Shown here: piece after piece, positions 50,185 to 58,303 of the stretch
Numbering within the stretch: the stretch's first letter is position 1
Layout: each line of letters begins with the position of its first letter
IMG/VR virus record: IMGVR_UViG_3300042291_000207
Location: 1-63,484 of that record
Source: a virus
DNA: 63,484 nucleotides
Strand: one strand, 5' to 3'
Notes under the pieces: generated by a model
Databases searched by the model: none
What the model saw: the letters and a program-made list of their open reading frames with translations, nothing else
Told to the model about the DNA's origin: nothing
Translations under genes and position numbers: made by a program

Positions 50185-51190
50185 GGCTGTAGTAATGGAC
50201 AGTTCATCAAGCTTGAAGGACTTTTCCATGGACAGAAAGAAATACCACAAGAAGTATGTCCTAAATGAGAAGGTGGAAGAGAAAGACACAGCAGCATCAG
50301 TTATTGGTAGACTGGTAGAGACACAACTTATGGAACCAGAACTCTTTGATGAGAGGTTTTATATGTCAACCATCACTAGTGCACCAACCAATCTTATGCT
50401 AGAATTTGTAGAAGCATTGTATAGACATACAGCTGCAGCTACAAATGAAGATGGTGTAGTTACAAGAGAGATGGAAGACATCATGAAAGATGCATATGTA
50501 GATTCTGGATTCAAGATTAAGCTTGATGCTGTTCTTGCTAAATTCATAGGATCTGATGCAGAAATCTATTACAAAGAAATCCGTGAGGTGAGAAGCAAGG
50601 GCTTAACTGTCGTTACTACACAGGATATAACCAATGCAGAGAAGATTGTAGAAGAGCTTAAGACTAATGACTTTACAGCACCAATTGTAAACCTAGTTAA
50701 TAGTTCACGCTACAATGTATATAATCAGCTCCAAGTGGAAGGATATGTTGTATATGGACATATGTTCAAGAGTATGATGGATAAGGTGATTGTTGACCAT
50801 ACAGAGAAGACAATCCAGGTGTATGATCTTAAATGCACATGGTCCGTAGAGAATTTCTATGAAGAGTATTATCTCTATCGTAGAGCTTATATACAGGGCT
50901 ATTTGTATTTCTATGCAGCAAAGCAAATGTTTGATGAGTTAGTAGCTGTAGGATATGAGATATTACCTCCTAGATTTATTGTATGTGACAGCACAAACTA
51001 TGCATGTCCATTAGTATTTACAATGGATGATAAGTCATTCCAAGATGCTGAACAAGGATTTGAGCACAAAGGAAGAAAGTATCCTGGTGTTAAAAGTCTT
51101 GTTGATGACCTCAAATGGGCTATCAAGAATGATAAATGGAATATTTCAAAAGAGAATTATTTAAATAACGGGTTAGTAAAATTAGGCTAA
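50147..51190 (+). CDS. PD-(D/E)XK nuclease (Cas4/RecB-like)
   Basis: 347 aa. The N-terminus MDSSSSLKDFSMDRKKYHKK is typical of phage RecB/Cas4-like nucleases. The catalytic core is MDKVIVDHTEKTIQVYDLKC (211-230), with D212 and the DLK motif D227-K229, followed by a helical QGYLYFYAAKQ segment. The usual four-Cys iron-sulfur cluster of Cas4 is not evident. It likely trims DNA ends for recombination; a PD-(D/E)XK gene is part of the crAss-like core set. Confidence 0.8.
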   Translation: MIQGPNRTEAAYRAVVMDSSSSLKDFSMDRKKYHKKYVLNEKVEEKDTAASVIGRLVETQLMEPELFDERFYMSTITSAPTNLMLEFVEALYRHTAAATNEDGVVTREMEDIMKDAYVDSGFKIKLDAVLAKFIGSDAEIYYKEIREVRSKGLTVVTTQDITNAEKIVEELKTNDFTAPIVNLVNSSRYNVYNQLQVEGYVVYGHMFKSMMDKVIVDHTEKTIQVYDLKCTWSVENFYEEYYLYRRAYIQGYLYFYAAKQMFDELVAVGYEILPPRFIVCDSTNYACPLVFTMDDKSFQDAEQGFEHKGRKYPGVKSLVDDLKWAIKNDKWNISKENYLNNGLVKLG

Positions 51191-51741
51191 TGGATACAAT
51201 AAAGACGATTACCACTATATTCATTGTTCCAATATTCAGTATTGACAAAGAAAAACTAAAAACTAATGGGTTCGTCAATGGTTTTATAAAAGATATCAGA
51301 AAAGATGTACAATACAAGGATTCTGTTTATCTTTTATTTAAGCCTGAAGATCTAGATAAGTTTAAGGTGTTTCTAGACAGTGAGTATGAACGTACAAAAC
51401 AAATCATTGATGATTATGATTATGAAGAGGGGTATGTTGTTGTAGTTTATCAAATCAATCCAAGGCTAATGCCTGATATAGAATTGGTAAAACAGGGCAA
51501 ATATTCCCAAACTTCTACCAAATTCCAGCAGATTTTCCCTAAAATTATCAAAATTAACAAACATGGCTTCCAAAAAGATGAACTCTCTCTTCAATACCGA
51601 GTCTTTAATAAGACAGAAGATTTAAAGCAGTTCTGGGAAGAAAAGTTTGATGTAGTATTTGATGATGATATGGAAGTTTGGTCTGGTTTTTCAGAAGACT
51701 ATGAAACTCTTAACCTAGATAAAATCAAAGAAAATGTATAA
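51190..51741 (+). CDS. Conserved phage protein, unknown
   Basis: 183 aa. Strands (TIFIVPIFSIDKEKL, VYLLFKPEDLDKF), YVVVVYQINPRLMPDIELVK, then FPKIIKINKHGFQKDELSLQ. An alpha/beta protein with acidic C-terminus; shares a base with the nuclease stop and overlaps the next start. No assigned function. Confidence 0.6.
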   Translation: MDTIKTITTIFIVPIFSIDKEKLKTNGFVNGFIKDIRKDVQYKDSVYLLFKPEDLDKFKVFLDSEYERTKQIIDDYDYEEGYVVVVYQINPRLMPDIELVKQGKYSQTSTKFQQIFPKIIKINKHGFQKDELSLQYRVFNKTEDLKQFWEEKFDVVFDDDMEVWSGFSEDYETLNLDKIKENV

Positions 51742-51946
51742 CAAAGAAGTGTTAGAAGAACTAGTAAAGAAGTTTGGTATAGAAAATACCATTCTGTTCT
51801 GTAAAATGGAAGCTCTAAAGAATGCTGTTCTATACGAGGATTGTATTAAGAATGATCAAAATACAACCGATTGTGTAGAATTTGATTTTGAGAGGGACTG
51901 GTGGCAGAACAAATATGAAGAACTAAATAAAACAAATTCGTTATGA
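51734..51946 (+). CDS. Small acidic protein, unknown
   Basis: 70 aa: NKEVLEELVKKFGIENTILF and a second helix with FDFERDWWQNKYEE. Overlaps both neighbours (8 and 4 bases). Confidence 0.55.
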   Translation: MYNKEVLEELVKKFGIENTILFCKMEALKNAVLYEDCIKNDQNTTDCVEFDFERDWWQNKYEELNKTNSL

Positions 51947-52305
51947 CAGGATTAGAACTATTAGAAAAGTATGACAAAGCAGCTATTGTTATCAAGCAGT
52001 ATTATTTGAATAGCATGTTAGAGTCTCTGAAGGATGATAATCTTCCAGAGAACTTCAAAGAATATGCTCGTCAAACAACTATTGATAATGATAAGATAGG
52101 TAAGCTCATAGATGTACAGCCTAGAGGATTATTTGATGTGTTTGATACCAACAAGATATACATTGGAATTACTCCTAATATATTAATTGGTGGTATGGAA
52201 TTCAAATACACCATAGGTGACATCACTGGTGAGCAGCCTACAAGAAAGGAAGTTGAGAAAATAGCTGTTGAAAAAGCATTTGAAATCTTAAACAATAAGT
52301 TATGA
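51943..52305 (+). CDS. Small protein, unknown
   Basis: 120 aa. Helices (YDKAAIVIKQYYLNSMLESL), a strand segment (IGITPNILIGGMEFKYTIGD) and a last helix. Stop overlaps the next start (ATGA). No domain. Confidence 0.55.
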   Translation: MTGLELLEKYDKAAIVIKQYYLNSMLESLKDDNLPENFKEYARQTTIDNDKIGKLIDVQPRGLFDVFDTNKIYIGITPNILIGGMEFKYTIGDITGEQPTRKEVEKIAVEKAFEILNNKL

Positions 52306-52553
52306 CAGATAGTATAGTTGACCAAGTTGTCCGTAAGTATGAGATTAGAAGTGCTGTAGGTATCAATAAGTATGGCACCACTCTACAAACTAACAATAAG
52401 GACAATTTTCTTAACCATCTGCAGGAAGAACTAATGGATGCAACGCTCTATATAGAGAAGCTTATGACTCTTGAAAAGGAAATAACTAATCTAGTTAGAA
52501 AGCATCCTAATGATGCAGAACTTGGTTGGAAAATAAGAGATTTAGTTAAGTAG
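52302..52553 (+). CDS. Small protein, possible nucleotide-hydrolase-like helix bundle
   Basis: 83 aa. VGINKYGTTLQTNN, then FLNHLQEELMDATLYIEKLM resemble a small phage family with an EELxDAxxY motif that recalls MazG-like or dATP/dGTP pyrophosphohydrolases. The EExxD pattern could bind Mg2+ and nucleotides, but the domain is shorter than usual. It precedes the RNR gene, which would fit. Low confidence in function. Confidence 0.5.
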   Translation: MTDSIVDQVVRKYEIRSAVGINKYGTTLQTNNKDNFLNHLQEELMDATLYIEKLMTLEKEITNLVRKHPNDAELGWKIRDLVK

Positions 52554-52568
52554 AATTTTTGAAATGTC

Positions 52569-52609
52569 TTGGTTTATAAGAAGGGCGGTTGTACATTTGC
52601 AACCCCCTT
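52569..52609 (+). promoter_or_regulatory. Promoter of the RNR operon, merged with a terminator hairpin
   Basis: TTG at 52569-52571, 20 bases, then TACATTTG (52592-52599), a full Bacteroidota promoter. The -7 element is the loop of a hairpin AAGGG(c)GGTTG/CAACCCCCTT (52581-52609) followed by TTTTT, which can terminate the upstream transcript. The RNR start is 40 bases downstream of the promoter. Confidence 0.75.
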
Positions 52610-52638
52610 TTTTTAACTAATTAAAAACAAAACAAAAC

Positions 52639-54495
52639 ATGGATTTAGGATTAGATGCGTTAAGTAAAATAACGATTTTTAGTAAGTATGCAAAGTATGT
52701 TCCAGAACTAAAGAGAAGAGAAACCTGGGATGAGATAGTAGATAGATATCAGACAATGATGATCAAGAAATATCCTAAATTACAAGATGCTATTATAGAG
52801 AGTGCCAAGTTTATCAGAGATAAGAAGGTGTTACCATCTATGAGGGCTCTTCAGTTTGCTGGTCCAGCTATGGAAGTAAATAACGCTAGGGGATATAACT
52901 GTGCTTATCTGCCAGTGGATAGTCTGTATAGCTTCAGTGAGACTATGTTCTTATTATTAGGTGGTTCAGGTGTTGGTTTTTCTGTACAGAAGCACCATGT
53001 AGCTCAATTACCAGCTATTAAGAAGCAACAGAGCTACAAACAAAAGAACTATCTTATTGAGGATAGTATTATGGGATGGGCTGATGCTGTGAAGGTGTTA
53101 GTTAAGTTCTATTTTGAGGGTGGTTATAAGCCTAAGTTTGACTTTAGAGCCATTCGTGAGAAAGGAGCTAGACTGGTAACAGCTGGTGGTAAAGCACCTG
53201 GTCCTGAACCATTAAAGATTGCATTAGCTCACATTGATGCTATTATGGAGCGTAAAGAAGATGGTAGTAAACTATCTCCTCTAGAATGCCATGATATTAT
53301 GTGTCACATTGCTAACAGTGTCCTTGCAGGTGGTATTAGAAGAAGTGCTATGATTAGCCTATTCAGCCATGATGATGAGGAAATGATTACATGTAAGTAT
53401 GGTAACTGGTGGGAGCTTAATGAACAGCGTGGTAGAAGTAATAACTCAGCTGTCCTTAAAAGAGGTGAGGTGAGTGAAGAAGAATTCCAAGCCCTATGGA
53501 AAAGAATTGAAGCATCAGGAAGTGGTGAACCAGGAATCTATTGGACTAATGACCTAGATTGGGGAACTAATCCTTGTTGTGAGATCGGCTTACGTCCATT
53601 CCAATTCTGTAACTTATGTGAGGTGAATGTATCTGATATCAAGGATCAAGACGATCTTAATGAAAGAGTGGCAATTGCTTCATTCTTTGGTACATTACAG
53701 GCAGGATTCTTTGACTTTCACTACTTACGTCCTATCTGGCAAAAGACTACACAGAAAGATGCTCTATTGGGTATTGGTATGACTGGTATTGGTTCAGGAG
53801 AAATCTTGAAGTATGACCTAGAACTAGTGGCTAATACAGCTAAAACAATGAACAGAGATCTATCAGCTCTTATTGGTACTAATGAAGCAGCTCGTATTAC
53901 ATGTATTAAACCTTCTGGTACAACATCATTGGTGTTAGGTACAGCTAGTGGTATACATGCTTGGCATGCTCCTCACTATTTACGTACAATGAGATTTAAC
54001 AAGAATGAAGACATTGCTATGTACTTAGAGATTAACCATCCTGAACTATGTGAAGATGATGTATTACGTCCTAAGGATACAGTGTGTGTACGCATTCCAG
54101 TTCAAGCTCCTGAAGGATCTATATTTAGAACTGAGTCTCCACTAGATACATTAGAGCGTGTTAAGAAGTTCTCTACAGAATGGATTAAACCAGGTCATAG
54201 CAATGGAGCCAATACACACAACGTAAGTGCTACTATTTCTATTGCAGATGAGTGGGAAGCTGTAGGTAATTGGATGTGGGACAATAGAGAGGTGTATAAT
54301 GGTTTATCTGTATTACCATTCTTTGGTGGTACGTATAAACAAGCTCCTTTTGAAGACATCACAGAAGAGGAATACAACAACCGCATTAAATCATTGAAAT
54401 CCATTGACTTAACAAAGGTGATGGAGATAGATGATACTGTAGACTTTGGTGCTATCCAAGCTTGCGGAGGTGGTGCTTGTGAAGTGAACATCTAA
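52639..54495 (+). CDS. nrdJ: Class II (adenosylcobalamin-dependent) ribonucleotide reductase, NrdJ-type
   Basis: 618 aa. Catalytic Cys/Glu set: NPCCEIGL (C313 thiyl radical site, E315), C324 in FCNLC and C88 in GYNCAYLP as the redox pair, spacing matching monomeric class II enzymes (C408/E410/C419 and C119 in L. leichmannii). NPCCEI has Cys314 instead of the usual Gly. The C-terminal ACGGGACEVNI supplies the reducing Cys pair. It converts ribonucleotides to deoxyribonucleotides with B12, without oxygen or a separate subunit. First in its own operon. Confidence 0.88.
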   Translation: MDLGLDALSKITIFSKYAKYVPELKRRETWDEIVDRYQTMMIKKYPKLQDAIIESAKFIRDKKVLPSMRALQFAGPAMEVNNARGYNCAYLPVDSLYSFSETMFLLLGGSGVGFSVQKHHVAQLPAIKKQQSYKQKNYLIEDSIMGWADAVKVLVKFYFEGGYKPKFDFRAIREKGARLVTAGGKAPGPEPLKIALAHIDAIMERKEDGSKLSPLECHDIMCHIANSVLAGGIRRSAMISLFSHDDEEMITCKYGNWWELNEQRGRSNNSAVLKRGEVSEEEFQALWKRIEASGSGEPGIYWTNDLDWGTNPCCEIGLRPFQFCNLCEVNVSDIKDQDDLNERVAIASFFGTLQAGFFDFHYLRPIWQKTTQKDALLGIGMTGIGSGEILKYDLELVANTAKTMNRDLSALIGTNEAARITCIKPSGTTSLVLGTASGIHAWHAPHYLRTMRFNKNEDIAMYLEINHPELCEDDVLRPKDTVCVRIPVQAPEGSIFRTESPLDTLERVKKFSTEWIKPGHSNGANTHNVSATISIADEWEAVGNWMWDNREVYNGLSVLPFFGGTYKQAPFEDITEEEYNNRIKSLKSIDLTKVMEIDDTVDFGAIQACGGGACEVNI

Positions 54496-54674
54496 TGGAA
54501 AAGAAAGAACTCATAAAAGATAAACATTACTACTTGGAGGGAGATAGAGTTGTATTTACATCTCTGTTTCTCATCCAACGTGGTGAATGTTGTGCAAACG
54601 GGTGTAAACACTGTCCATATACCAAACCAAGAAAAAAAGGTAATACTCTTCTAGAAGAAGAGAAAAAAATATAG
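54495..54674 (+). CDS. Small Cys-rich DUF5522-like protein, coupled to the RNR
   Basis: 59 aa, start overlapping the RNR stop (TAATG). RGECCANGCKHCPY matches the CCxxxCxxCP core of DUF5522, with basic surroundings and a helical acidic end. Could be a zinc- or redox-active helper of the RNR; this rests on context. Confidence 0.7.
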   Translation: MEKKELIKDKHYYLEGDRVVFTSLFLIQRGECCANGCKHCPYTKPRKKGNTLLEEEKKI

Positions 54675-54701
54675 TGTTCTGTGTTCTGTTTTGATTATGA
54701 A

Positions 54702-54727
54702 AGCCCTGGTATATCTATACTGGGGCT
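54702..54727 (+). terminator. Terminator between the RNR operon and recA
   Basis: Twelve-base-pair hairpin from AGCCCTGGTAT to ATACTGGGGCT with loop of 4, then a T-rich tract (ATTTTTTATTTTTT). Confidence 0.8.
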
Positions 54728-54759
54728 ATTTTTTATTTTTTATTTTGTAAAATTATTCG

Positions 54760-54767
54760 TAAATTTG
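54760..54767 (+). promoter_or_regulatory. -7 element upstream of recA
   Basis: TAAATTTG matches TAnnTTTG and lies 20 bases before the recA ATG. The -33 box is weak (T-rich only). Confidence 0.5.
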
Positions 54768-54787
54768 TATCTATAAAACCAACAATT

Positions 54788-55822
54788 ATGGCAAAAGCAA
54801 AGGAAACCTCAGAGGGCAAAAGTAAATATCAAGAAGCCCTTGAGAAATTAAACAAAGCTTACGGTGTAGGAACAATCCTAACACTAGAAAGCAAAACAGA
54901 TGGTGAGTATGACATTATCAGTACAGGGAGTATTGGTTTTGATTATATCACTTTAGGAACTGGAGGATTTGTAAAAGGTAAGATGTATGAACTAATGGGC
55001 TGGGAAGGCTCAGGTAAGTCTACAATTTGTGGTCATGCTGTAGCAGAGTGTCAAAAGAAAGGAGGCACTGTGTTATATATAGATGGCGAGCATGCTGTAG
55101 ATAAACAATACTTCCAAGCTCTAGGTGTAGACACTACCAAGATGTTAATTGCTCAACCAAGCTGCGGTGAGGAGGGTTTTAACATTGCTATGGAAATGAT
55201 TCAAACAGGAGATGTTGATCTTGTTATCATTGACTCTGATAGCTCATTGATTCCTAAGAAACAATTAGATGGTGATGTGGGTGATAGCACTATCGGTTAC
55301 AAAGCTAGATTGAATAGCAATGCATATCCAAAACTAAAAGGTGCCCTATCACAACATAATGTATGTGTTATTGTTGTAAGTCAATATCGTGAGAAGATTG
55401 GTGTCATGTTTGGTAACCCTACAACAACTCAGGGTGGTCATGCATTGAAGTTTTACACTGATGTAAGAATAGAAGTGAGCAAGAGCTTAGCTAAGGAAGG
55501 TGATGTAAACTATGGTAATATTACCAAGGTGAAAGCTGTAAAGAACAAGATGAGTTCTCCTTATAAGCTACATGCATTTGATATTGTATATGGTGAGGGT
55601 ATTGATAAGGTGGGTGAGATTATGGAACTTCTTAATGAGTTTGAACTTGGTAGGAAGTATGGTAAGACATTCACATTCAATGAAATAAAGTATGATCTTG
55701 ACCAGTTTAAAGCTATGTTGTTAGACAACGAAGAGTTTTACAATGAAATCAAGACTAGTATTATTAACAAAATTAATCAAACTGAAATTAAAATCGAAGA
55801 AGATGTTACAAGTGAAATTTAA
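54788..55822 (+). CDS. recA: RecA recombinase
   Basis: 344 aa, usual RecA length. Walker A MGWEGSGKST (70-79), Walker B LVIIDSDSSL (around 148-157), L2-type region GGHALKFYTDVRIEV and the C-terminal domain (ELGRKYGKTFTFN). It catalyses strand exchange and probably helps replication restart with the SF2 helicase, Sak4-like ATPase and nuclease. Phage-coded RecA is less common in crAss-like phages, so it is a notable addition. Overlaps the dUTPase gene by 20 bases. Confidence 0.9.
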   Translation: MAKAKETSEGKSKYQEALEKLNKAYGVGTILTLESKTDGEYDIISTGSIGFDYITLGTGGFVKGKMYELMGWEGSGKSTICGHAVAECQKKGGTVLYIDGEHAVDKQYFQALGVDTTKMLIAQPSCGEEGFNIAMEMIQTGDVDLVIIDSDSSLIPKKQLDGDVGDSTIGYKARLNSNAYPKLKGALSQHNVCVIVVSQYREKIGVMFGNPTTTQGGHALKFYTDVRIEVSKSLAKEGDVNYGNITKVKAVKNKMSSPYKLHAFDIVYGEGIDKVGEIMELLNEFELGRKYGKTFTFNEIKYDLDQFKAMLLDNEEFYNEIKTSIINKINQTEIKIEEDVTSEI

Positions 55823-56234
55823 AAAGATTTCTGACAACACTATTGTTCCAGCAAGAGCAAGTTTAGATGCAGCATGTTATGATGTGTATGCACATTCCAT
55901 TGTACATAAAGATGATGGTAAAGTTGTTGTTGGATTAGGGTTTAAGACAGAAATTCCTACAGGTTATAAAGCTGTATTAGTTCCCCGTAGTAACTTAACT
56001 AAATACCACTGGGTGATGAACAACTCCATAGGTATTATTGACTCTGATTACCGTGGTGAGTGGATATGTATATTCACCACTACAAAAGAAGGAGAAGATT
56101 TTCCTTATAATGTAGGTGATAGAGTGGCACAGTTCTATCTAGATGAGGTGTATAACATTGCATTCTTAGAAGTTGCAGCCCTATCAGATACAGATAGAGG
56201 TGATGGTGGATTTGGATCAACTGGTCTTAAGTAA
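55803..56234 (+). CDS. dut: dUTPase (deoxyuridine triphosphatase)
   Basis: 143 aa from the ATG at 55803. Five trimeric dUTPase motifs: 1 AACYDVYA, 2 PRSNLTKY, 3 GIIDSDYRGEW, 4 DRVAQFYL, 5 RGDGGFGSTG. It removes dUTP, supplies dUMP and limits uracil in DNA, complementing the neighbouring nucleotide genes. An upstream in-frame start lies inside recA and is unlikely. Confidence 0.95.
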   Translation: MLQVKFKKISDNTIVPARASLDAACYDVYAHSIVHKDDGKVVVGLGFKTEIPTGYKAVLVPRSNLTKYHWVMNNSIGIIDSDYRGEWICIFTTTKEGEDFPYNVGDRVAQFYLDEVYNIAFLEVAALSDTDRGDGGFGSTGLK

Positions 56235-56632
56235 TGGCTACATGTAAAACCTGTGGTAAGAAATGTGATGGAGAATACTGTTTTATGCACAAACCTAGAA
56301 AACCTTTATCCTCTGCGAAAGGATTTAAGGTGAAGGTCCCTGATAAACATCCTATTACAGAGATTAATCCTATGAAGGATTTGTTTCTGCGTATATGGAA
56401 AACAAGACCTCGTAAATCAGAGGTTAGTGGGGATTATTTAATAGGTAGTGTGTCAACAGCATTCTTCCATCACATTTTACCAAAAGAAAAATATCCTCAA
56501 GCTGCATTAGATGAAGAAAATATCATACTTTTGACATTAGATGAACATACTAATGTAGAAAGTGATATGTACAGGTATGAGGAAGTAAACAATAGACGTG
56601 AACATTTAAAACAAAAGTATGAAATTAGCTGA
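56234..56632 (+). CDS. HNH-like/recombination endonuclease candidate
   Basis: 132 aa. N-terminal four-Cys motif (CKTCGKKCDGEYC), basic linker, then FFHHILPKEKYPQAALDEEN and a Glu/His-rich end (LLTLDEHTNVE). The HHILPK...NIILLT...EH pattern is typical of HNH nucleases in Bacteroidota phages. Probably cuts branched or host DNA. Shares a base with the dUTPase stop. Confidence 0.75.
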   Translation: MATCKTCGKKCDGEYCFMHKPRKPLSSAKGFKVKVPDKHPITEINPMKDLFLRIWKTRPRKSEVSGDYLIGSVSTAFFHHILPKEKYPQAALDEENIILLTLDEHTNVESDMYRYEEVNNRREHLKQKYEIS

Positions 56633-57068
56633 GACAATAATAATAGGTGTATCTATAGGATGCATGTTAGCTACAGCTGTTTGGACAATGGACAAAAAGC
56701 CTGTTGATCCTCATCACAAGGTGTATACAATCCCTGCTGGGACATTTGACTTAGATGTACAAATCATTGTTACAGAGGATACAGCATTTGCTGCTAAGTA
56801 TATAACTACCAACTTTGATAGTAGTATTAAGAGTCCTAATTTAGACGCTAGGGCTGTAACATTTGGTACAGCTAATGGCAAACCTCCTATCATATGGTTC
56901 TCAGATATTGAGGACTCATCTATTGTACAACATGAACTACTCCATGTAACAATAGACATGATGAAATGGGCAGGTATTGAGCTAAATGATGAAACAGAAG
57001 AGGTGTACACCTACCAGTTACAATACTTAACAAAACAATTTTATAAACAAGTAAACCAAAACAAATGA
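56619..57068 (+). CDS. Membrane-anchored HExxH metallopeptidase-like protein
   Basis: 149 aa. N-terminal membrane anchor (about 4-23, AETIIIGVSIGCMLATAVW). The zinc motif HELLH is at 105-109, and EE at 127-128 (DETEEVY) may supply the third ligand. The rest is a compact alpha/beta domain. Probable envelope-facing metal enzyme; the substrate is unknown. Resembles small phage proteins of unknown role. Stop overlaps the next start (ATGA). Confidence 0.65.
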   Translation: MKLAETIIIGVSIGCMLATAVWTMDKKPVDPHHKVYTIPAGTFDLDVQIIVTEDTAFAAKYITTNFDSSIKSPNLDARAVTFGTANGKPPIIWFSDIEDSSIVQHELLHVTIDMMKWAGIELNDETEEVYTYQLQYLTKQFYKQVNQNK

Positions 57069-57334
57069 GCAATTTATTCTTTTACACAAGAAAAGAAGGT
57101 GAGAACACCTTTACAGAATGTTTTAACTTAAACAAAGTTATTAGATCAATTGCAGGTGCTGAACCTGGAAAACTTATCATTTTATTAGATGATATGTACG
57201 AAACTTCTAGAGATATACAAACTCCAAATCTTAAAACAAACAAATTAGAAGTGAAGAGAGTAAGAGAATCAATGCAATCTCAAATCTTTTTAGAAGGAGA
57301 AGACGTTACAAGATTTAACAATTTAAACAAATAA
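57065..57334 (+). CDS. Small protein, unknown
   Basis: 89 aa. LFFYTRKEGENTFTECFNLN, KLIILLDDMYETSRDIQTPN and a basic helix. Lies 2 bases before the GroES-like gene. No domain. Confidence 0.55.
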   Translation: MSNLFFYTRKEGENTFTECFNLNKVIRSIAGAEPGKLIILLDDMYETSRDIQTPNLKTNKLEVKRVRESMQSQIFLEGEDVTRFNNLNK

Positions 57335-57336
57335 TC

Positions 57337-57624
57337 ATGGCAAAGTTATTAGGAAACAGAGTGTTATTACAATTACCTCCACAAGATGAGGAAAGCAAGA
57401 TTGTTGTAGATGAAAACACTAAAGAAGCATTACAAAGAGAATTGCTTAACAAGATGTCAAAGTTAAAGGTGCTACAAGTTGGTACTATTGTTACAGAGAT
57501 TAAAGCAGGAGACTGGGTATTAGCAGATCCAGCAGCTCTAAACAAAGCTACACTAGTTCCAATTAATGATAATGATGACCGTGCAATATTAGTTTCACCA
57601 TTTGATATTATTCAAATCTGGTAA
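57337..57624 (+). CDS. GroES-like co-chaperonin
   Basis: 95 aa, the length of GroES. The N-terminus LLGNRVLLQLPPQDEESKIV corresponds to the GroES first strand and mobile-loop region, and the C-terminus (GDWVLADP, then ILVSPFDIIQIW) to the final strands. The central part (KVLQVGTIVTEIKAGDW) fits the barrel. It would dock on host GroEL in place of GroES, as T4 gp31 does for capsid folding. No GroEL is seen. Sequence is diverged, so the call is moderate. Confidence 0.6.
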   Translation: MAKLLGNRVLLQLPPQDEESKIVVDENTKEALQRELLNKMSKLKVLQVGTIVTEIKAGDWVLADPAALNKATLVPINDNDDRAILVSPFDIIQIW

Positions 57625-57625
57625 T

Positions 57626-58303
57626 ATGAAAATAAAAGCATTCATAATAATGTATAATAGGTTGACTATTCCTAAGAAGCTAGCTGAAAATCTAGCTGAT
57701 ACAGGATGTGAACCTATTTTATTGGATAACAGTTCTAGCTATCCTCCGTTATTAGAATGGTACAAAAGCTGCCCTTTCAAAGTCCATACTTTTAATCAAA
57801 GGTATGGCGAAAGGGTTTTTTGGGATTCAGGACTATTTAAAGAGTATGATGATGAGTATTACATTGTAACAGATCATGATTTAGATATATCTAATGTTCC
57901 TCTAGACTACACAGAGGTGTTAATAAAAGGGTTAGAAAACAAAGATATAACTAAATGTGGTTTGTCTTTAGATATAGATGATTTACCAGATACACCTTAT
58001 GGAAAAGATGTAATAGGTTGTGAATTAAAGTATTGGGGAGATAAAGACTTTTTAGGAAACTATATAGCAGGAGTAGACACTACGTTTGCTATGTATGACA
58101 GAAAAAGACAAACTCTAGGATGGGATCATGGAGATAAATTCTACTATGGTAGCAGACTTCCTAAACCTTATACAGCAAAACATATGCCTTGGTATCTCAC
58201 TGAAGAATCTTTTGCATCAAACGAAGAAGAAAAATATTACCACACAGGATGTACCAACTTTTGGTCCACCGTATTTAAAAGAAGACACAATATAAAAATA
58301 TGA
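57626..58303 (+). CDS. Glycosyltransferase (GT-A-like)
   Basis: 225 aa from the ATG at 57626. KAFIIMYNRLTIPKKLAENL, then LLDNSSSYPPLLEWYKS and a DxD-type VTDHDLD (D83-D85). GT2 family logic: nucleotide-binding strand, then the metal motif. First of three glycosyltransferase-like genes. Target could be virion proteins, phage DNA or host surface. Confidence 0.75.
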   Translation: MKIKAFIIMYNRLTIPKKLAENLADTGCEPILLDNSSSYPPLLEWYKSCPFKVHTFNQRYGERVFWDSGLFKEYDDEYYIVTDHDLDISNVPLDYTEVLIKGLENKDITKCGLSLDIDDLPDTPYGKDVIGCELKYWGDKDFLGNYIAGVDTTFAMYDRKRQTLGWDHGDKFYYGSRLPKPYTAKHMPWYLTEESFASNEEEKYYHTGCTNFWSTVFKRRHNIKI

